From Bacillus pseudomycoides (GTDB lineage Bacteria; Bacillota; Bacilli; Bacillales; Bacillaceae_G), in contig NZ_NUQE01000010.1 of NCBI RefSeq assembly GCF_002582035.1, positions 1-64,000 on the forward strand: DNA of 64,000 nt, given 5' to 3'. The translations under genes and the position numbers were made by a program. Below, piece by piece: positions 45,981 through 54,816 of this stretch. Each line of letters begins with the position of its first letter. Positions within the stretch are counted from its first letter, which is position 1. Under the pieces are notes generated by a model. That model did not search any database, was not told the origin of the DNA, and saw only the letters and a program-made list of their open reading frames with translations.

Positions 45981-47201
45981 TTATTTATTGCGAATTGGCG
46001 GTTCTGTCTCTGTCATTTTTAATTCCCGCTCTAAAACTGGAACAGGATAGTCAATTCCATCTTGTTTTTTCAATGTAATCGAATAAAGCGTTTGTAAAGC
46101 TTGATGATCTTCCGTACGGAATTTCATTGTTCCTTTTGGTGTTTCAAATTCCATTCCTTCCATCTTTTTAATGAGCGTATCGGCATCAGTATCACCTTTC
46201 GTTTTCTTTAAGGCTTCAACGACCGAAATAGCAGCTGACATCCCACCAGCTGTAAACAAGTCTGGAACAGCACCGTTAAATCGTTTTTTATGCTCTTCTA
46301 CTAACCAATCATTCACTTTATTTTTTGGAAGGGTATGATAATACACTGAAAATCCTTGCATGCCAACTAACGCATCCATCGTTTTTAACGCTGGAATATC
46401 AGGTGCACCCGTTGAAATTTTAATACCTTGCTGCTCCACATTCATATCTTTTAATTGCTTCCATGGTGAATTTGCACCTGCCCAAACAATAAATAAATAC
46501 TCTGGTTTTGAGCTTATAATATTTTGTATATTTGCCGTAAAATCAGTAGAATTCGCATCAGCATATTGCTCATTTACAATGTTTGCACCTAACTTCTTTG
46601 CCGCATCTTTAAATGCCGCAATCCCTTCTCTTCCGAATGCATTGTCTTGAGCTAGTGTAGCAATCTTCACATCTTTCTTAGCAATTGATGCTGCACCAGC
46701 AATTGCATCTTGAGATGAATTTCGTCCTGTTCTAAAAATATATTTATTCCAGTTCTTCCCTGTAATACTATCTGCTACAGCCGGCTCAACAACCATTATT
46801 TTTTTATATTCTTCAGCCAATGGTAAAACTGCTAACGTATCACTCGAACTAGATGAACCAACTAAAAAGTCTACTTTATCTTCTTCTAATAGTTTCGTAG
46901 CCTTCTTAACGGCTACATCTGCTTTTGTTTCCGTATCTTCTACAACAAACTCAATCTTTTTCCCTTCCACTTTTCCTGTTCCACCTGTTGCATAATCTAG
47001 ACCGAGCTCAAATCCATTTACTGTTTGTTTTCCATACGATTCAAGTGGTCCAGTTAACGAAGCAAGAACACCTACCTTAACTGTTTCCTCATTACTTGTA
47101 CTTGCTTTTTTTCCAGAGCACCCAACTGATACGAACAGTGAACCAAGTATACAACTTGTGCACACTATCCTTAGCCACTTACGTTTTTTCACTGACATCA
47201 T
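45981..47201 (-). CDS. Branched-chain amino acid type substrate-binding lipoprotein
   Basis: A 406-residue periplasmic-type binding protein. The N-terminal signal ends in a lipobox (FVSVGC, Cys near residue 28), so the protein is lipid-anchored outside. The Peripla_BP_6 domain starts VKVGVLASLTGPLESYGKQT and includes the ligand-region GSSSSSDTLAVLPLAEEYKK. It has leucine/isoleucine/valine or amide-type ligands in relatives; the ligand here is not inferable. First gene of the transporter operon. Confidence 0.93.
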   Translation of the reverse strand: MMSVKKRKWLRIVCTSCILGSLFVSVGCSGKKASTSNEETVKVGVLASLTGPLESYGKQTVNGFELGLDYATGGTGKVEGKKIEFVVEDTETKADVAVKKATKLLEEDKVDFLVGSSSSSDTLAVLPLAEEYKKIMVVEPAVADSITGKNWNKYIFRTGRNSSQDAIAGAASIAKKDVKIATLAQDNAFGREGIAAFKDAAKKLGANIVNEQYADANSTDFTANIQNIISSKPEYLFIVWAGANSPWKQLKDMNVEQQGIKISTGAPDIPALKTMDALVGMQGFSVYYHTLPKNKVNDWLVEEHKKRFNGAVPDLFTAGGMSAAISVVEALKKTKGDTDADTLIKKMEGMEFETPKGTMKFRTEDHQALQTLYSITLKKQDGIDYPVPVLERELKMTETEPPIRNK

Positions 47202-47478
47202 GATTCCCCCTATTCATTTACCTTCTTAGAGAATTGAATACACTGAAATAAACGATCCGTAATAATGACATATCCGTTTATCGATATTGACTGCTACCAT
47301 GAAATGAAAATTCCCTGAATTACCTCTAATTTCTCTAACTTTTCCCAAATACCTTCCAGTTCATTTGTAAATATTTTCTAATAATAGATTCATTTCTTAA
47401 ATAGAAAAGGGAATGACTAAAAAATAAGTCCTTCCCTCTCTAATAAAATATTCATCTGAAAACGACCGTACACAAACC

Positions 47479-48402
47479 TTACAACTCAACTTGTTCCAAA
47501 CTCTCTAGCTCTTTCTTCAGTTTCGCTTTATCTAAATTCTCTCCAATTATTACAAGATTTGTAGGGAAACCAAAATCCTGTTCCAATAAAGATGGCACAC
47601 CAAATGAGTATTGCAGCAAAGTTGGGTATTTATCACCATGAAATTTCACAAACCCTTTTACACGATAAATTCTCTCAGGTAAATTAGAAAGCCACTCGTA
47701 CAATTTGTCCTGATCAATTGATTTTTTAAATGAATAGGTCATAGTTTGAATATGTAAATGCTGTTTCACATGTAATTTTTCATGATTTTGATTACTTGCT
47801 AGCTTTACCTCTTCGAAATCCTCTAAAGATATATTACAATACTGTGTTTCGTATAATTTTGCATGTTTATTTATTAACGCTACTTCCTCAACAATCCGTT
47901 TCTTCTCTTCGTCTCTAAGCAAATCTGATTTATTGATAAGAATATGACTTCCATACTTCATCTGCTCGTTTAAAAGTTGTTGCACGCTTCTACTTAATGT
48001 TTCTCGATTTAACCACCTGATTGCATCTAATACAACAATAATGGACTTTACCTCAATATAAGGAGCTAAAATTGGTGAGAGACAAGCGTCTAATACTTCA
48101 ATCGGATGCGCAACTCCTGTTGTTTCTATATAAACTACATCCGGTCTCTCCTCTTGATATAAGGAATGTAGCTGAATTTCTAATTCGTCTTTCATCGTAC
48201 AGCAAATACAGCCTTTTAAAAGTTCTCTTAAAATATTTTCTCGTCCTACAATATCTGTATCTACGGAGTATTCACCTATTTCATTCATTAGTACTGCAAC
48301 TTTTCGATTTTTCTTCTTTTCCGCTAATAAAAGATTTTGAAGCAGCGTTGATTTTCCGCTCCCTAAAAAACCACCTAAAATATGAATTTCTACTTTGTTC
48401 AT
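47479..48402 (-). CDS. COG0523/CobW-like metallochaperone GTPase
   Basis: About 307 residues. The P-loop GGFLGSGKSTLLQNLL is at the N-terminus, the metal-binding CxCC in LKGCICCTMKDELEIQ near residue 65, and the guanine-binding NKSD after residue 150. The C-terminal CobW_C domain begins near residue 220. These GTPases deliver metals, often zinc. The frame opens at 48414, but ATG at 48402 follows GGATGG with good spacing. A Zur-like box lies upstream, which suggests zinc-responsive expression as for ZinU/YciC. Confidence 0.9.
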   Translation of the reverse strand: MNKVEIHILGGFLGSGKSTLLQNLLLAEKKKNRKVAVLMNEIGEYSVDTDIVGRENILRELLKGCICCTMKDELEIQLHSLYQEERPDVVYIETTGVAHPIEVLDACLSPILAPYIEVKSIIVVLDAIRWLNRETLSRSVQQLLNEQMKYGSHILINKSDLLRDEEKKRIVEEVALINKHAKLYETQYCNISLEDFEEVKLASNQNHEKLHVKQHLHIQTMTYSFKKSIDQDKLYEWLSNLPERIYRVKGFVKFHGDKYPTLLQYSFGVPSLLEQDFGFPTNLVIIGENLDKAKLKKELESLEQVEL

Positions 48403-48468
48403 ATTATCAACCATCCATTTCTTTGTTTCTGACTACACTTGCAGCTACTTTTACAACGTCAACATAAA

Positions 48469-48483
48469 ACATAATCATTACGA
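48469..48483 (-). promoter_or_regulatory. Zur-like operator upstream of the COG0523 gene
   Basis: Read on the minus strand, the site TCGTAATGATTATGT matches the B. subtilis Zur consensus TCGTAATNATTACGA in 12 of 15 positions, including the intact left half. It lies 67 bases before the start codon of the GTPase gene. Confidence 0.6.
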
Positions 48484-48499
48484 TTTATATTCATTATTT

Positions 48500-49094
48500 T
48501 AGTAAATTCAATTTTATTTGTAAACAAAATACGATTATCGGGATAAAAGATTATGCCTATTCAAAGCATATCACATTTAACGATACAACTTTTTTATCAT
48601 TAAATGTGATAGGTCACTTTCAAAATTATCAAGACCTTATTTTTAAAAATCCTGATAATTATATGGAACAAGTAGAAAAAGTCGCCTTCTCCGTTTCTAA
48701 TTTACTAGACGGTGCAGAATTATCTGACGATAAAATACTGCAGGGCCGTGCCAATATTTATAGTGATTCTCAAAGAAGAAGAATTGGAGCTGAATTTCGT
48801 AAATTACCGGTTAACCAACAACAAAATTGGACACCAGCTAATCAAATTACAAGTGATGATGGAAGATATGTTGAAGGCAAACTAGAAAGAACTTCTATAA
48901 CAAAGCAAGACAGTTTTGGGCAGGCTGGTGAATTCTATACGAGGTTAACTCAAATAGGAAAAGAACATCTTGTCGAAAATTTGGCTAGTGATTTGAAAGT
49001 TATATCTGATGATATTAGAAAGACAGTTATGGAGTATTTCAATAAAGTATCAGCTGACTTGATAAAGAGAATTGAGATTGAAATGAAAAAGTGA
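48500..49094 (+). pseudogene. Catalase, N-terminally truncated remnant
   Basis: The reading frame is open from about 48500 and the homology is clear from NPDNYMEQVEKVAFSVSNLL, then LQGRANIYSDSQRRRIG with the proximal Tyr region, LPVNQQQNWTPA and a C-terminal QAGEFYTRLTQIGKEHLVEN. These are the last 170 residues or so of a monofunctional haem catalase. The N-terminal 300 residues with the catalytic His and Asn are gone. The Met at 48606 is not a biological start. The loss probably removed a stress-related catalase paralogue. Confidence 0.75.
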
Positions 49095-49104
49095 TAAGAA
49101 GATT

Positions 49105-49144
49105 AAAAAACGTCATTTTTAAGATTAAAATGACGCTTTTTTTT
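49105..49144. terminator. Terminator after the catalase remnant
   Basis: AAAAAACGTCATTTT pairs with AAAATGACGCTTTTTT around a 7-base loop; T tract follows. Confidence 0.85.
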
Positions 49145-49263
49145 ATAAAATTTATTAATTTCCACCATGTTCTTAATAACCGTATACTTCACAAATACTA
49201 CAATTGTTGCATTGAAATAAAATTTGATTAACATTATCGCGCGAACCCTATTTTACGATAAAT

Positions 49264-49310
49264 AAAAAGAAGCTATTTTGAAAAAAGAATAATCAAAATG
49301 GCTTCTTTTC
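49264..49310. terminator. Second hairpin terminator
   Basis: AAAAAGAAGCTATTTTGA pairs with TCAAAATGGCTTCTTTT with one mismatch and ends in a T run. It has no adjacent intact gene and may be the terminator of lost DNA. Confidence 0.7.
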
Positions 49311-49694
49311 TTCTCGAATAAACATTCCGTTTTATAAAAAAGTTTGATTAAAACTCACTTAGAATTCTTTAATCGAAAAGGAATAAAACGGTATAACTTT
49401 TGTAAGTTATCAAGACCTGAATTAGAAAAACACTTTTAAATAAAGAGATTTATTTAGTAGTCATGACTCTTATATAAATCCCTTTGTTGTTTATATATAT
49501 CCGCGTAACTCACCTTTATATCTCTAAGAAATCTTTTTGAATCGAATTCCCCAAAAAAAATTGTGAGAAATAAAACGTCGTCAACAATTTTACCTATTTA
49601 TCTCATTTTTAACAATACTTATAATAATTAATTAAATTCAGTATCATTATAAATGGGCCTTTGCCCACCAAATTAATTATAGGAGGATTACTTA

Positions 49695-50330
49695 ATGTCT
49701 GATCTCTATTCTCGTCTTTCCAAAGATGACGCTGTCGTTCTACTTGTAGATCATCAAACGGGTCTTATTGCTGGTCTAGTACGTGACTATAGTGTTGATG
49801 AGTTCAAGAACAATGTTATGGCTCTTGCTAACACTGCTAAATTTTTTGATTTACCGGTTATTTTAACAACAAGCTTTGAAAACGGACCTAACGGGCCACT
49901 AATGCAAGAATTAGTTGAACTCTTCCCTGATGCACCAAAAATAGCTCGTCCTGGACAAATCAATGCTTGGGACAATGAAGAATTTGTAAAAGCCATTGAA
50001 AAAACAGGCAAAAAACAACTAATCATCGCAGGTGTGGTTACAGATGTTTGCGTGGCATTCCCAGCATTATCTGCCATAAAAGCAGGATATGAAGTGTTCG
50101 TTGTAACCGATGCATCAGGAACTTTTAGTCAACAAGTTGCCAATGCTGCCCTTACACGCATAGCGCATGGAGGGGCTCAGTTAATGAACTGGTTTAGCAT
50201 TGCATGCGAATTACAACGTGACTGGAGAAATGACGTTGAAGGATTTGGAAATTTACTTGCTAAGCATCTTCCTAGTTATCAAAATATTATTGGAAGCTAT
50301 AGGGGCGCTCAACGAGAGCTTATCAAATAA
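49695..50330 (+). CDS. YcaC-like isochorismatase-family hydrolase
   Basis: A 211-residue cysteine hydrolase. The catalytic Asp is in LLVDHQTGLI near residue 20, and the nucleophile Cys in GVVTDVCVAFPALSAIKAGY. The family contains YcaC, a hydrolase of unknown substrate, distinct from true isochorismatases of siderophore synthesis. AGGAGG lies 7 bases before ATG. It is monocistronic with its own terminator at 50335. Confidence 0.9.
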   Translation: MSDLYSRLSKDDAVVLLVDHQTGLIAGLVRDYSVDEFKNNVMALANTAKFFDLPVILTTSFENGPNGPLMQELVELFPDAPKIARPGQINAWDNEEFVKAIEKTGKKQLIIAGVVTDVCVAFPALSAIKAGYEVFVVTDASGTFSQQVANAALTRIAHGGAQLMNWFSIACELQRDWRNDVEGFGNLLAKHLPSYQNIIGSYRGAQRELIK

Positions 50331-50334
50331 AAAC

Positions 50335-50379
50335 AAAGAAGACCTATCTATAAATTTAGATAGGTCTTCTTATTTTTTT
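50335..50379. terminator. Terminator of the YcaC-like gene
   Basis: AAGAAGACCTATCTA pairs with TAGATAGGTCTTCTT around a 6-base loop, then a run of T. Confidence 0.9.
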
Positions 50380-50463
50380 ATACCAATAATGAATATTCAG
50401 TGAACAAATAATATTGAAGCTATTAATAGTGCTATATTAACCTTACATTCTCCTAAATTCTTT

Positions 50464-51075
50464 TTATTGATTTGCTTTCTTTACCCATTCTGCAACTGTT
50501 ACTGTACGCTTCGCTTGATATTTCACTGCTGCTTGTACATCTTCAATCATTTTTCCATCTTGACCAACAGTAACACTAGTACCATATGGGTTTCCACCTG
50601 CACCAAATGTTACAGAATCAGTATATCCAGGTGCAGCAACAATTGCTCCCCAATGATACATTGTAGTATATAATGATAAAATTGTTGCTTCTTGGCCTCC
50701 ATGAGGGTTTTGTGCAGAAGTCATTGCACTCACAACTTTATTTACAAGTTTTCCATTGAACCATAATCCACCTGTTGTATCTAAAAATTGCTTCATTTGT
50801 GCAGGCATATTTCCAAAACGAGTGGGTACACTAAAAATAATAGCATCTGCCCATTCTAAATCATTTAATGTTACTTCAGATACATCCTTTGTTGCTTCAA
50901 TATGTGCTTTCCAAGCTGAATTTCCTTCTATTACAGATTGCGGAGCTAATTCTGGTACTTTTAATACTTTTACTTCCGCACCAGCTTCTTTTGCACCTTC
51001 CTCAGCCCATTTCGCTAGCTGATAGTTTGTTCCACCCATGCTGTAATAAATCACTGCTAATTTTACATTTTCCAT
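50464..51075 (-). CDS. WrbA-like NAD(P)H:quinone oxidoreductase
   Basis: A 203-residue flavodoxin-fold enzyme. VIYYSMGGTNYQLAKWAEEG is the FMN phosphate loop, PTRFGNMPAQMKQFLDTTGG is the WrbA dimer/FMN region, and GGQEATILSLYTTMYHWGAI follows. The enzyme reduces quinones by two electrons and so protects against redox cycling. It is the last gene of the mhq-type cluster, 119 bases after the carboxylesterase gene. Confidence 0.9.
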   Translation of the reverse strand: MENVKLAVIYYSMGGTNYQLAKWAEEGAKEAGAEVKVLKVPELAPQSVIEGNSAWKAHIEATKDVSEVTLNDLEWADAIIFSVPTRFGNMPAQMKQFLDTTGGLWFNGKLVNKVVSAMTSAQNPHGGQEATILSLYTTMYHWGAIVAAPGYTDSVTFGAGGNPYGTSVTVGQDGKMIEDVQAAVKYQAKRTVTVAEWVKKANQ

Positions 51076-51193
51076 TGTTTTTTCTCCTTTATTGATAAAT
51101 TTCCAAATAACTTGGATAAAATACCCACTTCATTACACCTACCTATTTTTTCACTTTTTTCAAATTATAATCCGCATCATAAAATCTTTTTTA

Positions 51194-51805
51194 TCACGCA
51201 TTTAGAAAAGTACGATACCACTGAGCTGCTGCTTCTACTTCACTCACAGTCAGTTGATGCCCTCTATTTTCCCAATGCATTGTTACATTTGCCTTTGATT
51301 TTTCTAATAATATTTGTAATTCCTCAGATTCCATAGATGAACAAATTGGATCATTGGTTCCAGCTGCAATAAACACAGATTTACCAGATAAATTAGGAAG
51401 CTCAATTCCTCTTCTTGGTACCATAGGATGATGAAGAATGGCACTCTTTAATGCATTTTGATAATGGAATAATAAACTTGCTGCTATATTTGCTCCGTTT
51501 GAATAACCAATGGCTACTATATTTTCTCTATCAAAACCATATGTTACTGCTGCTTCATCAAGAAATTCATTTAATTCTTTTGTGCGAAAAATAAGATCCT
51601 CTTCATCAAAAACGCCCTCTGCCAATCTTCGGAAAAAACGAGGCATTCCATTCTCTAATACATTTCCACGAACGCTTAATATAGATGCTTCATCATCAAT
51701 TCTGTCCGCAAGTGGTAAGAAATCTAGTTCATTCCCACCTGTACCATGAAGCAGTAATAATGTTGGTTTCGATAAATCCTTCCCTTTATGAAAAATATGT
51801 TTCAT
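51194..51805 (-). CDS. Carboxylesterase/phospholipase of the MhqD type
   Basis: A 203-residue alpha/beta hydrolase. LLLHGTGGNELDFLPLADRI carries the oxyanion region, GYSNGANIAASLLF the Ser elbow, GTNDPICS the Asp and NRGHQLT the His. It resembles the MhqD carboxylesterases that are induced by hydroquinones and catechols. Its start codon overlaps the stop of the ring-cleavage dioxygenase gene (TAATG), so the two are coupled. Confidence 0.9.
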   Translation of the reverse strand: MKHIFHKGKDLSKPTLLLLHGTGGNELDFLPLADRIDDEASILSVRGNVLENGMPRFFRRLAEGVFDEEDLIFRTKELNEFLDEAAVTYGFDRENIVAIGYSNGANIAASLLFHYQNALKSAILHHPMVPRRGIELPNLSGKSVFIAAGTNDPICSSMESEELQILLEKSKANVTMHWENRGHQLTVSEVEAAAQWYRTFLNA

Positions 51806-52752
51806 TATTTATCCCCTTCCAAAACTCTAACCTCAATAGGAGGTAAGATTTCTTCTAATTCTTCTCTTTTCGGCTCTAACCATGATGGTAACATAAGCTT
51901 TTCGCCCAGTTCCTTTGTGGGTTCATCCACTGCAAAGCCTGGTGGATCTGTCGCTATTTCAAATAAAATGCCACCTGCTTCATGAAAATATAGAGCCTTG
52001 AAATAATTTCGATCCAAAATTTCGGTTGGGTAATATCCTTTTTCTTGAAGCATAGACCACCACTCTTGATGCTCTTCTTCATCCTTTGCTCGCCATGCAA
52101 TATGATGAACAGTTCCTGCTCCCATTAAACCTCGGATTGAAGCCGTTAATTTAATATCAATTATATTTCCAACCTCTGCCTCTGATTGAAATCTCAAAAA
52201 TTCATCCTCTTGTCCAATGCATTCTAATCCAAATATCTCTTCAAGCAATTGGGCTGTTTTATTCGGCTGTGCAGAATATAAAGTAGCACCACTAAATCCT
52301 TTAATCGCGTTCTCTATACCAATTCCTCCAAAGCTCCACGTATTTTGTGGCCCCCCTTCTCGCTCAACCAATTCAATTTGGAGACCATCTGGATCTTGAA
52401 ATTGTAAATACGTTTCTCCAAAGCGAACTGATGAAATTAATTCAATATTGAATTCTCGCAAACGGCTCTCCCAAAGTGGCATGGATCCATTTGGTATCAT
52501 ATAACCGGTTACTCCAACCTGCCCTGTTCCAATACGTCCCTTTAACTGCTTAGGCCACGGAAAGAAAGTAATGACCGTTCCAGGTTCACCGGATTCATTT
52601 CCAAAATACAGATGATACACTTCTGGACGATCAAAATTGATTGTCTTTTTTACAAGCCTTAACCCTAGTACACCTGCATAAAAATCAATTGTCCGCTGCG
52701 TATCATTTACCATGACAGAAATATGATGAATACCTGCTATTTTGTTTGACAT
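51805..52752 (-). CDS. VOC-family ring-cleaving dioxygenase (MhqE/MhqO type)
   Basis: A protein of about 315 residues with two vicinal-oxygen-chelate modules. IAGIHHISVMVNDTQRTIDF opens the first (His metal ligand in IHHI), and TVHHIAWRAKDEEEHQEWWS supplies the second module's His, followed by the conserved Glu in ILFEIATDPPGF. Such enzymes open catechol or hydroquinone rings with Fe(II). The frame opens at 52818, but ATG at 52752 has GAGAGAGG directly upstream. An intact paralogue of the broken gene at 52896. Confidence 0.9.
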   Translation of the reverse strand: MSNKIAGIHHISVMVNDTQRTIDFYAGVLGLRLVKKTINFDRPEVYHLYFGNESGEPGTVITFFPWPKQLKGRIGTGQVGVTGYMIPNGSMPLWESRLREFNIELISSVRFGETYLQFQDPDGLQIELVEREGGPQNTWSFGGIGIENAIKGFSGATLYSAQPNKTAQLLEEIFGLECIGQEDEFLRFQSEAEVGNIIDIKLTASIRGLMGAGTVHHIAWRAKDEEEHQEWWSMLQEKGYYPTEILDRNYFKALYFHEAGGILFEIATDPPGFAVDEPTKELGEKLMLPSWLEPKREELEEILPPIEVRVLEGDK

Positions 52753-52895
52753 ATTCCTCTCTCCACTTAATTTATAAGCTATGCTTAATTTATTTCGGTC
52801 TTGGAATAATACTTCCAATTAGAAATTTATAATTTTCTCTTTCAGTATTTTGTAATGGATCTATCGATAGCAAAGAAATCATTCCTTTCTAGAAA

Positions 52896-53812
52896 TTAAT
52901 CTAACTCTTTTACTTCAAACGGTAGTAATACTTGTTCAATCTGTTTTCTATGTGGCTCATATTGTTCAGGTAACATTAATTTCTCACCCATCGTTTCTTT
53001 TGATTCATCATGTGCGAATCCTGGAGGATCAGTTGCAATTTCAAACAGGATTTCTCCATACTCTCTAAAGTAAATCGCGTTAAAATAGTTTCTATCTCGT
53101 ACAGGTGTTACACCATATCCATAGCGTGAAACATGCTCTCTCCAATCCAATTGATCTTGATCATCACTAGCTCTCCATGCAATATGGTGAACTGTACCAA
53201 CTCCCATTTGTCCACGTCCAATAGAAGTTAATTTTAAATCAATGATATTTCCAATCTCAGCTGAGGAACGGAAGCGAGCAAAATCTCCTTCTTCTCCAAT
53301 TCGTTCTAACCCCATTACGTGTTCTAATAACTCTGCAGTTTTGCTAGGTTGGGCAGATAGAAGAGTTGCTCCACCAAATCCCTTAATCGCAACTTCTGGT
53401 GTCACTTCACCAAAATTCCAAGTATTCAATTCCCCTGCTTCTCTTTCAACAATTTCTAAATGCAAGCCGTGAGGATCGTCAAACTCTAAGTACTGTTCTC
53501 CAAAACGATTCATTTTTGTATACGGAATATTGAATTTTTCTAGTCTCCTTTCGGAACAACGTAAGAAGTTACTCCTACTTGACCATCTCCAATGATTCCC
53601 TGACGGGCACCTGCCCACGGGAAGAAAGTAATAATTGTTCCTGGTTTTCCTCCCTCATCACCAAAGTAAAGGTGATACGTTTCTGGATCATCAAAGTTTA
53701 CCGTTTGTTTGACTAAACGTAACCCTAAAACCCCTGCATAAAAATCTACATTCTCTTGTGGATGACCTACGATTGCTGTAATGTGGTGAATCCCCATCGT
53801 TTTCTTATTCAT
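52896..53812 (-). pseudogene. VOC-family ring-cleaving dioxygenase, frameshifted (MhqO-like)
   Basis: The first frame (53540-53812, MGIHHITAIVGHPQENVDFY...VVPKGD) and the second (52896 to about 53545, LEKFNIPYTKMNRFGEQYLE...) are the two halves of one MhqO-like dioxygenase. At the junction CCGAAAGGAGACTAG, the first frame stops, and about seven residues expected between VPKG and LEKF are missing. A deletion of about 20 bases, not a multiple of three, explains both. Metal ligands are split between the fragments. It lies directly behind the two MhqR-type palindromes, so the promoter remains while the first gene is broken. Confidence 0.85.
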
Positions 53813-53949
53813 TTTGTATACTCCTTTTCATTTTCTTATTTAAAAACTTTAATCTTAATCACTAAACATTAGCGATTGTCTTATTCCTTTTACATTAGCT
53901 TACACTTAATCTTATTCACATGATGTGGTTACATTCACATCAATATAAT

Positions 53950-53969
53950 TTATCTTGAATTCGAGATAA
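53950..53969 (-). promoter_or_regulatory. MhqR-type operator 1
   Basis: TTATCTTGAATTCGAGATAA is a 20-base palindrome with one mismatch. The B. subtilis MhqR site has the core TATCTCGAATTCGAGATA. It lies about 140 bases before the broken dioxygenase gene. Confidence 0.75.
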
Positions 53970-54020
53970 TATATAAAAAAATAACAATTTCTTCTGTCTA
54001 TAGTTTCTTACAAATCCATT

Positions 54021-54038
54021 TATCTCGAATTCGAGATA
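54021..54038 (-). promoter_or_regulatory. MhqR-type operator 2
   Basis: TATCTCGAATTCGAGATA is a perfect 18-base palindrome identical to the core known for MhqR of B. subtilis. It lies 52 bases from operator 1. No mhqR gene is in the window. Confidence 0.8.
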
Positions 54039-54081
54039 TCAGCCCAAAATTTATAGCTTTTGGGCATAGTATCCTAATTTC

Positions 54082-54345
54082 GGTTCTGGTGCAAAGATAA
54101 TCAAATTTAAAAAGAGAACGGCAGATCACATTAGGAATCCCTTATTATGCGATGAGGCCGAAGAGATTATTGATAAGTTGTATCTGATTTTGGACAGACT
54201 TCTCTCCTTGGAGAGTTTGTCCTTTTCTAATCATATACATGACTTCAATGCCAGCAAGTGTTTTGCCGGCTGTTTGAAAAGACTGAAATCCAAGCATATA
54301 CCGGACTATTTTTTTGATAAATCGATGGTCTTGTTCGACCAAAAC
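54082..54345 (-). mobile_element. IS240/IS6-family fragment with right end
   Basis: GGTTCTGGTGCAAAG at 54082 is the terminal repeat, like the one at 11043. Between it and 54345 lies only the last quarter of a transposase gene. The 5' part of the element is missing. Confidence 0.75.
54145..54342 (-). pseudogene. IS6 family transposase C-terminal fragment
   Basis: MVEQDHRFIKKIVRYMLGFQ starts at the catalytic Glu region, and SFQTAGKTLAGIEVMYMIRK is the conserved end of IS6 transposases. The 5' three quarters of the gene are missing. This fragment holds just the part that is lost in the copy at 11135. Confidence 0.85.
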
Positions 54346-54462
54346 AAAAAGTTAGAAAAAAAGAAAATAATTAAAATAGCTAATTCGTTTAATATATAAA
54401 CGTTAACTGCCTTTGTAGATCGCGACTCACACCTTATGGATTGCAACTACGTTGGAGAACAA

Positions 54463-54488
54463 ATAAAAAAGACAGTTTAAAACTGTCC
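54463..54488 (-). terminator. Terminator of the copper operon
   Basis: On the minus strand, GACAGTTTTAAACTGTC is followed by TTTTTTATTT, about 100 bases after the copZ stop. Confidence 0.7.
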
Positions 54489-54591
54489 TTCTTAACGTGC
54501 TATTATTCCGATAGCCAATCAAAAGCGTACGACCTTCCTTGTGAATAGTCCCCACTTTTAATAAAACGGCCTTTTTATGGAATCTCCCTAT

Positions 54592-54795
54592 TTACTGTAC
54601 ATCGTATCCTTGATCTTCAATAGCTTCTTTCATTTTTTCTACATCTACTTTTGCTTCATCATAATCTACATTTACAGTTCCCTCTTGCAGGTTAACTTCT
54701 ACATGTTGTACTCCCGCTAATTCTGTAAGTGCATTTGTTACCGCCATTTTGCAATGATTACATGTCATTCCTTGTACGTTTAATGTGATAGTCAT
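54592..54795 (-). CDS. copZ: Copper chaperone
   Basis: A 67-residue HMA-domain chaperone with the MTCNHC Cu(I)-binding loop near residue 10. It delivers Cu(I) to CopA and CsoR. The frame opens at 54810, but ATG at 54795 is 6 to 7 bases from GGAGG and gives the usual length. It lies 21 bases after copA, in the same operon. Confidence 0.95.
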   Translation of the reverse strand: MTITLNVQGMTCNHCKMAVTNALTELAGVQHVEVNLQEGTVNVDYDEAKVDVEKMKEAIEDQGYDVQ

Positions 54796-54816
54796 ATTAA
54801 ATTCCTCCATATTAAT

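Larger units (their letters stand above)
49095..49694. other. Gap between catalase remnant and YcaC-like gene
   Basis: About 600 bases without a gene. It holds two terminators (49105, 49264), AT-rich sequence and the ribosome binding site AGGAGG at 49680. The spacing suggests a long upstream leader for the YcaC-like gene; a TATAAT-like box near 49620 is the best promoter guess. Confidence 0.5.

Noticed and set aside
54178-54399. 73-residue plus-strand frame over the IS6 fragment
   Set aside because: It is antisense to the transposase fragment and has no ribosome binding site.
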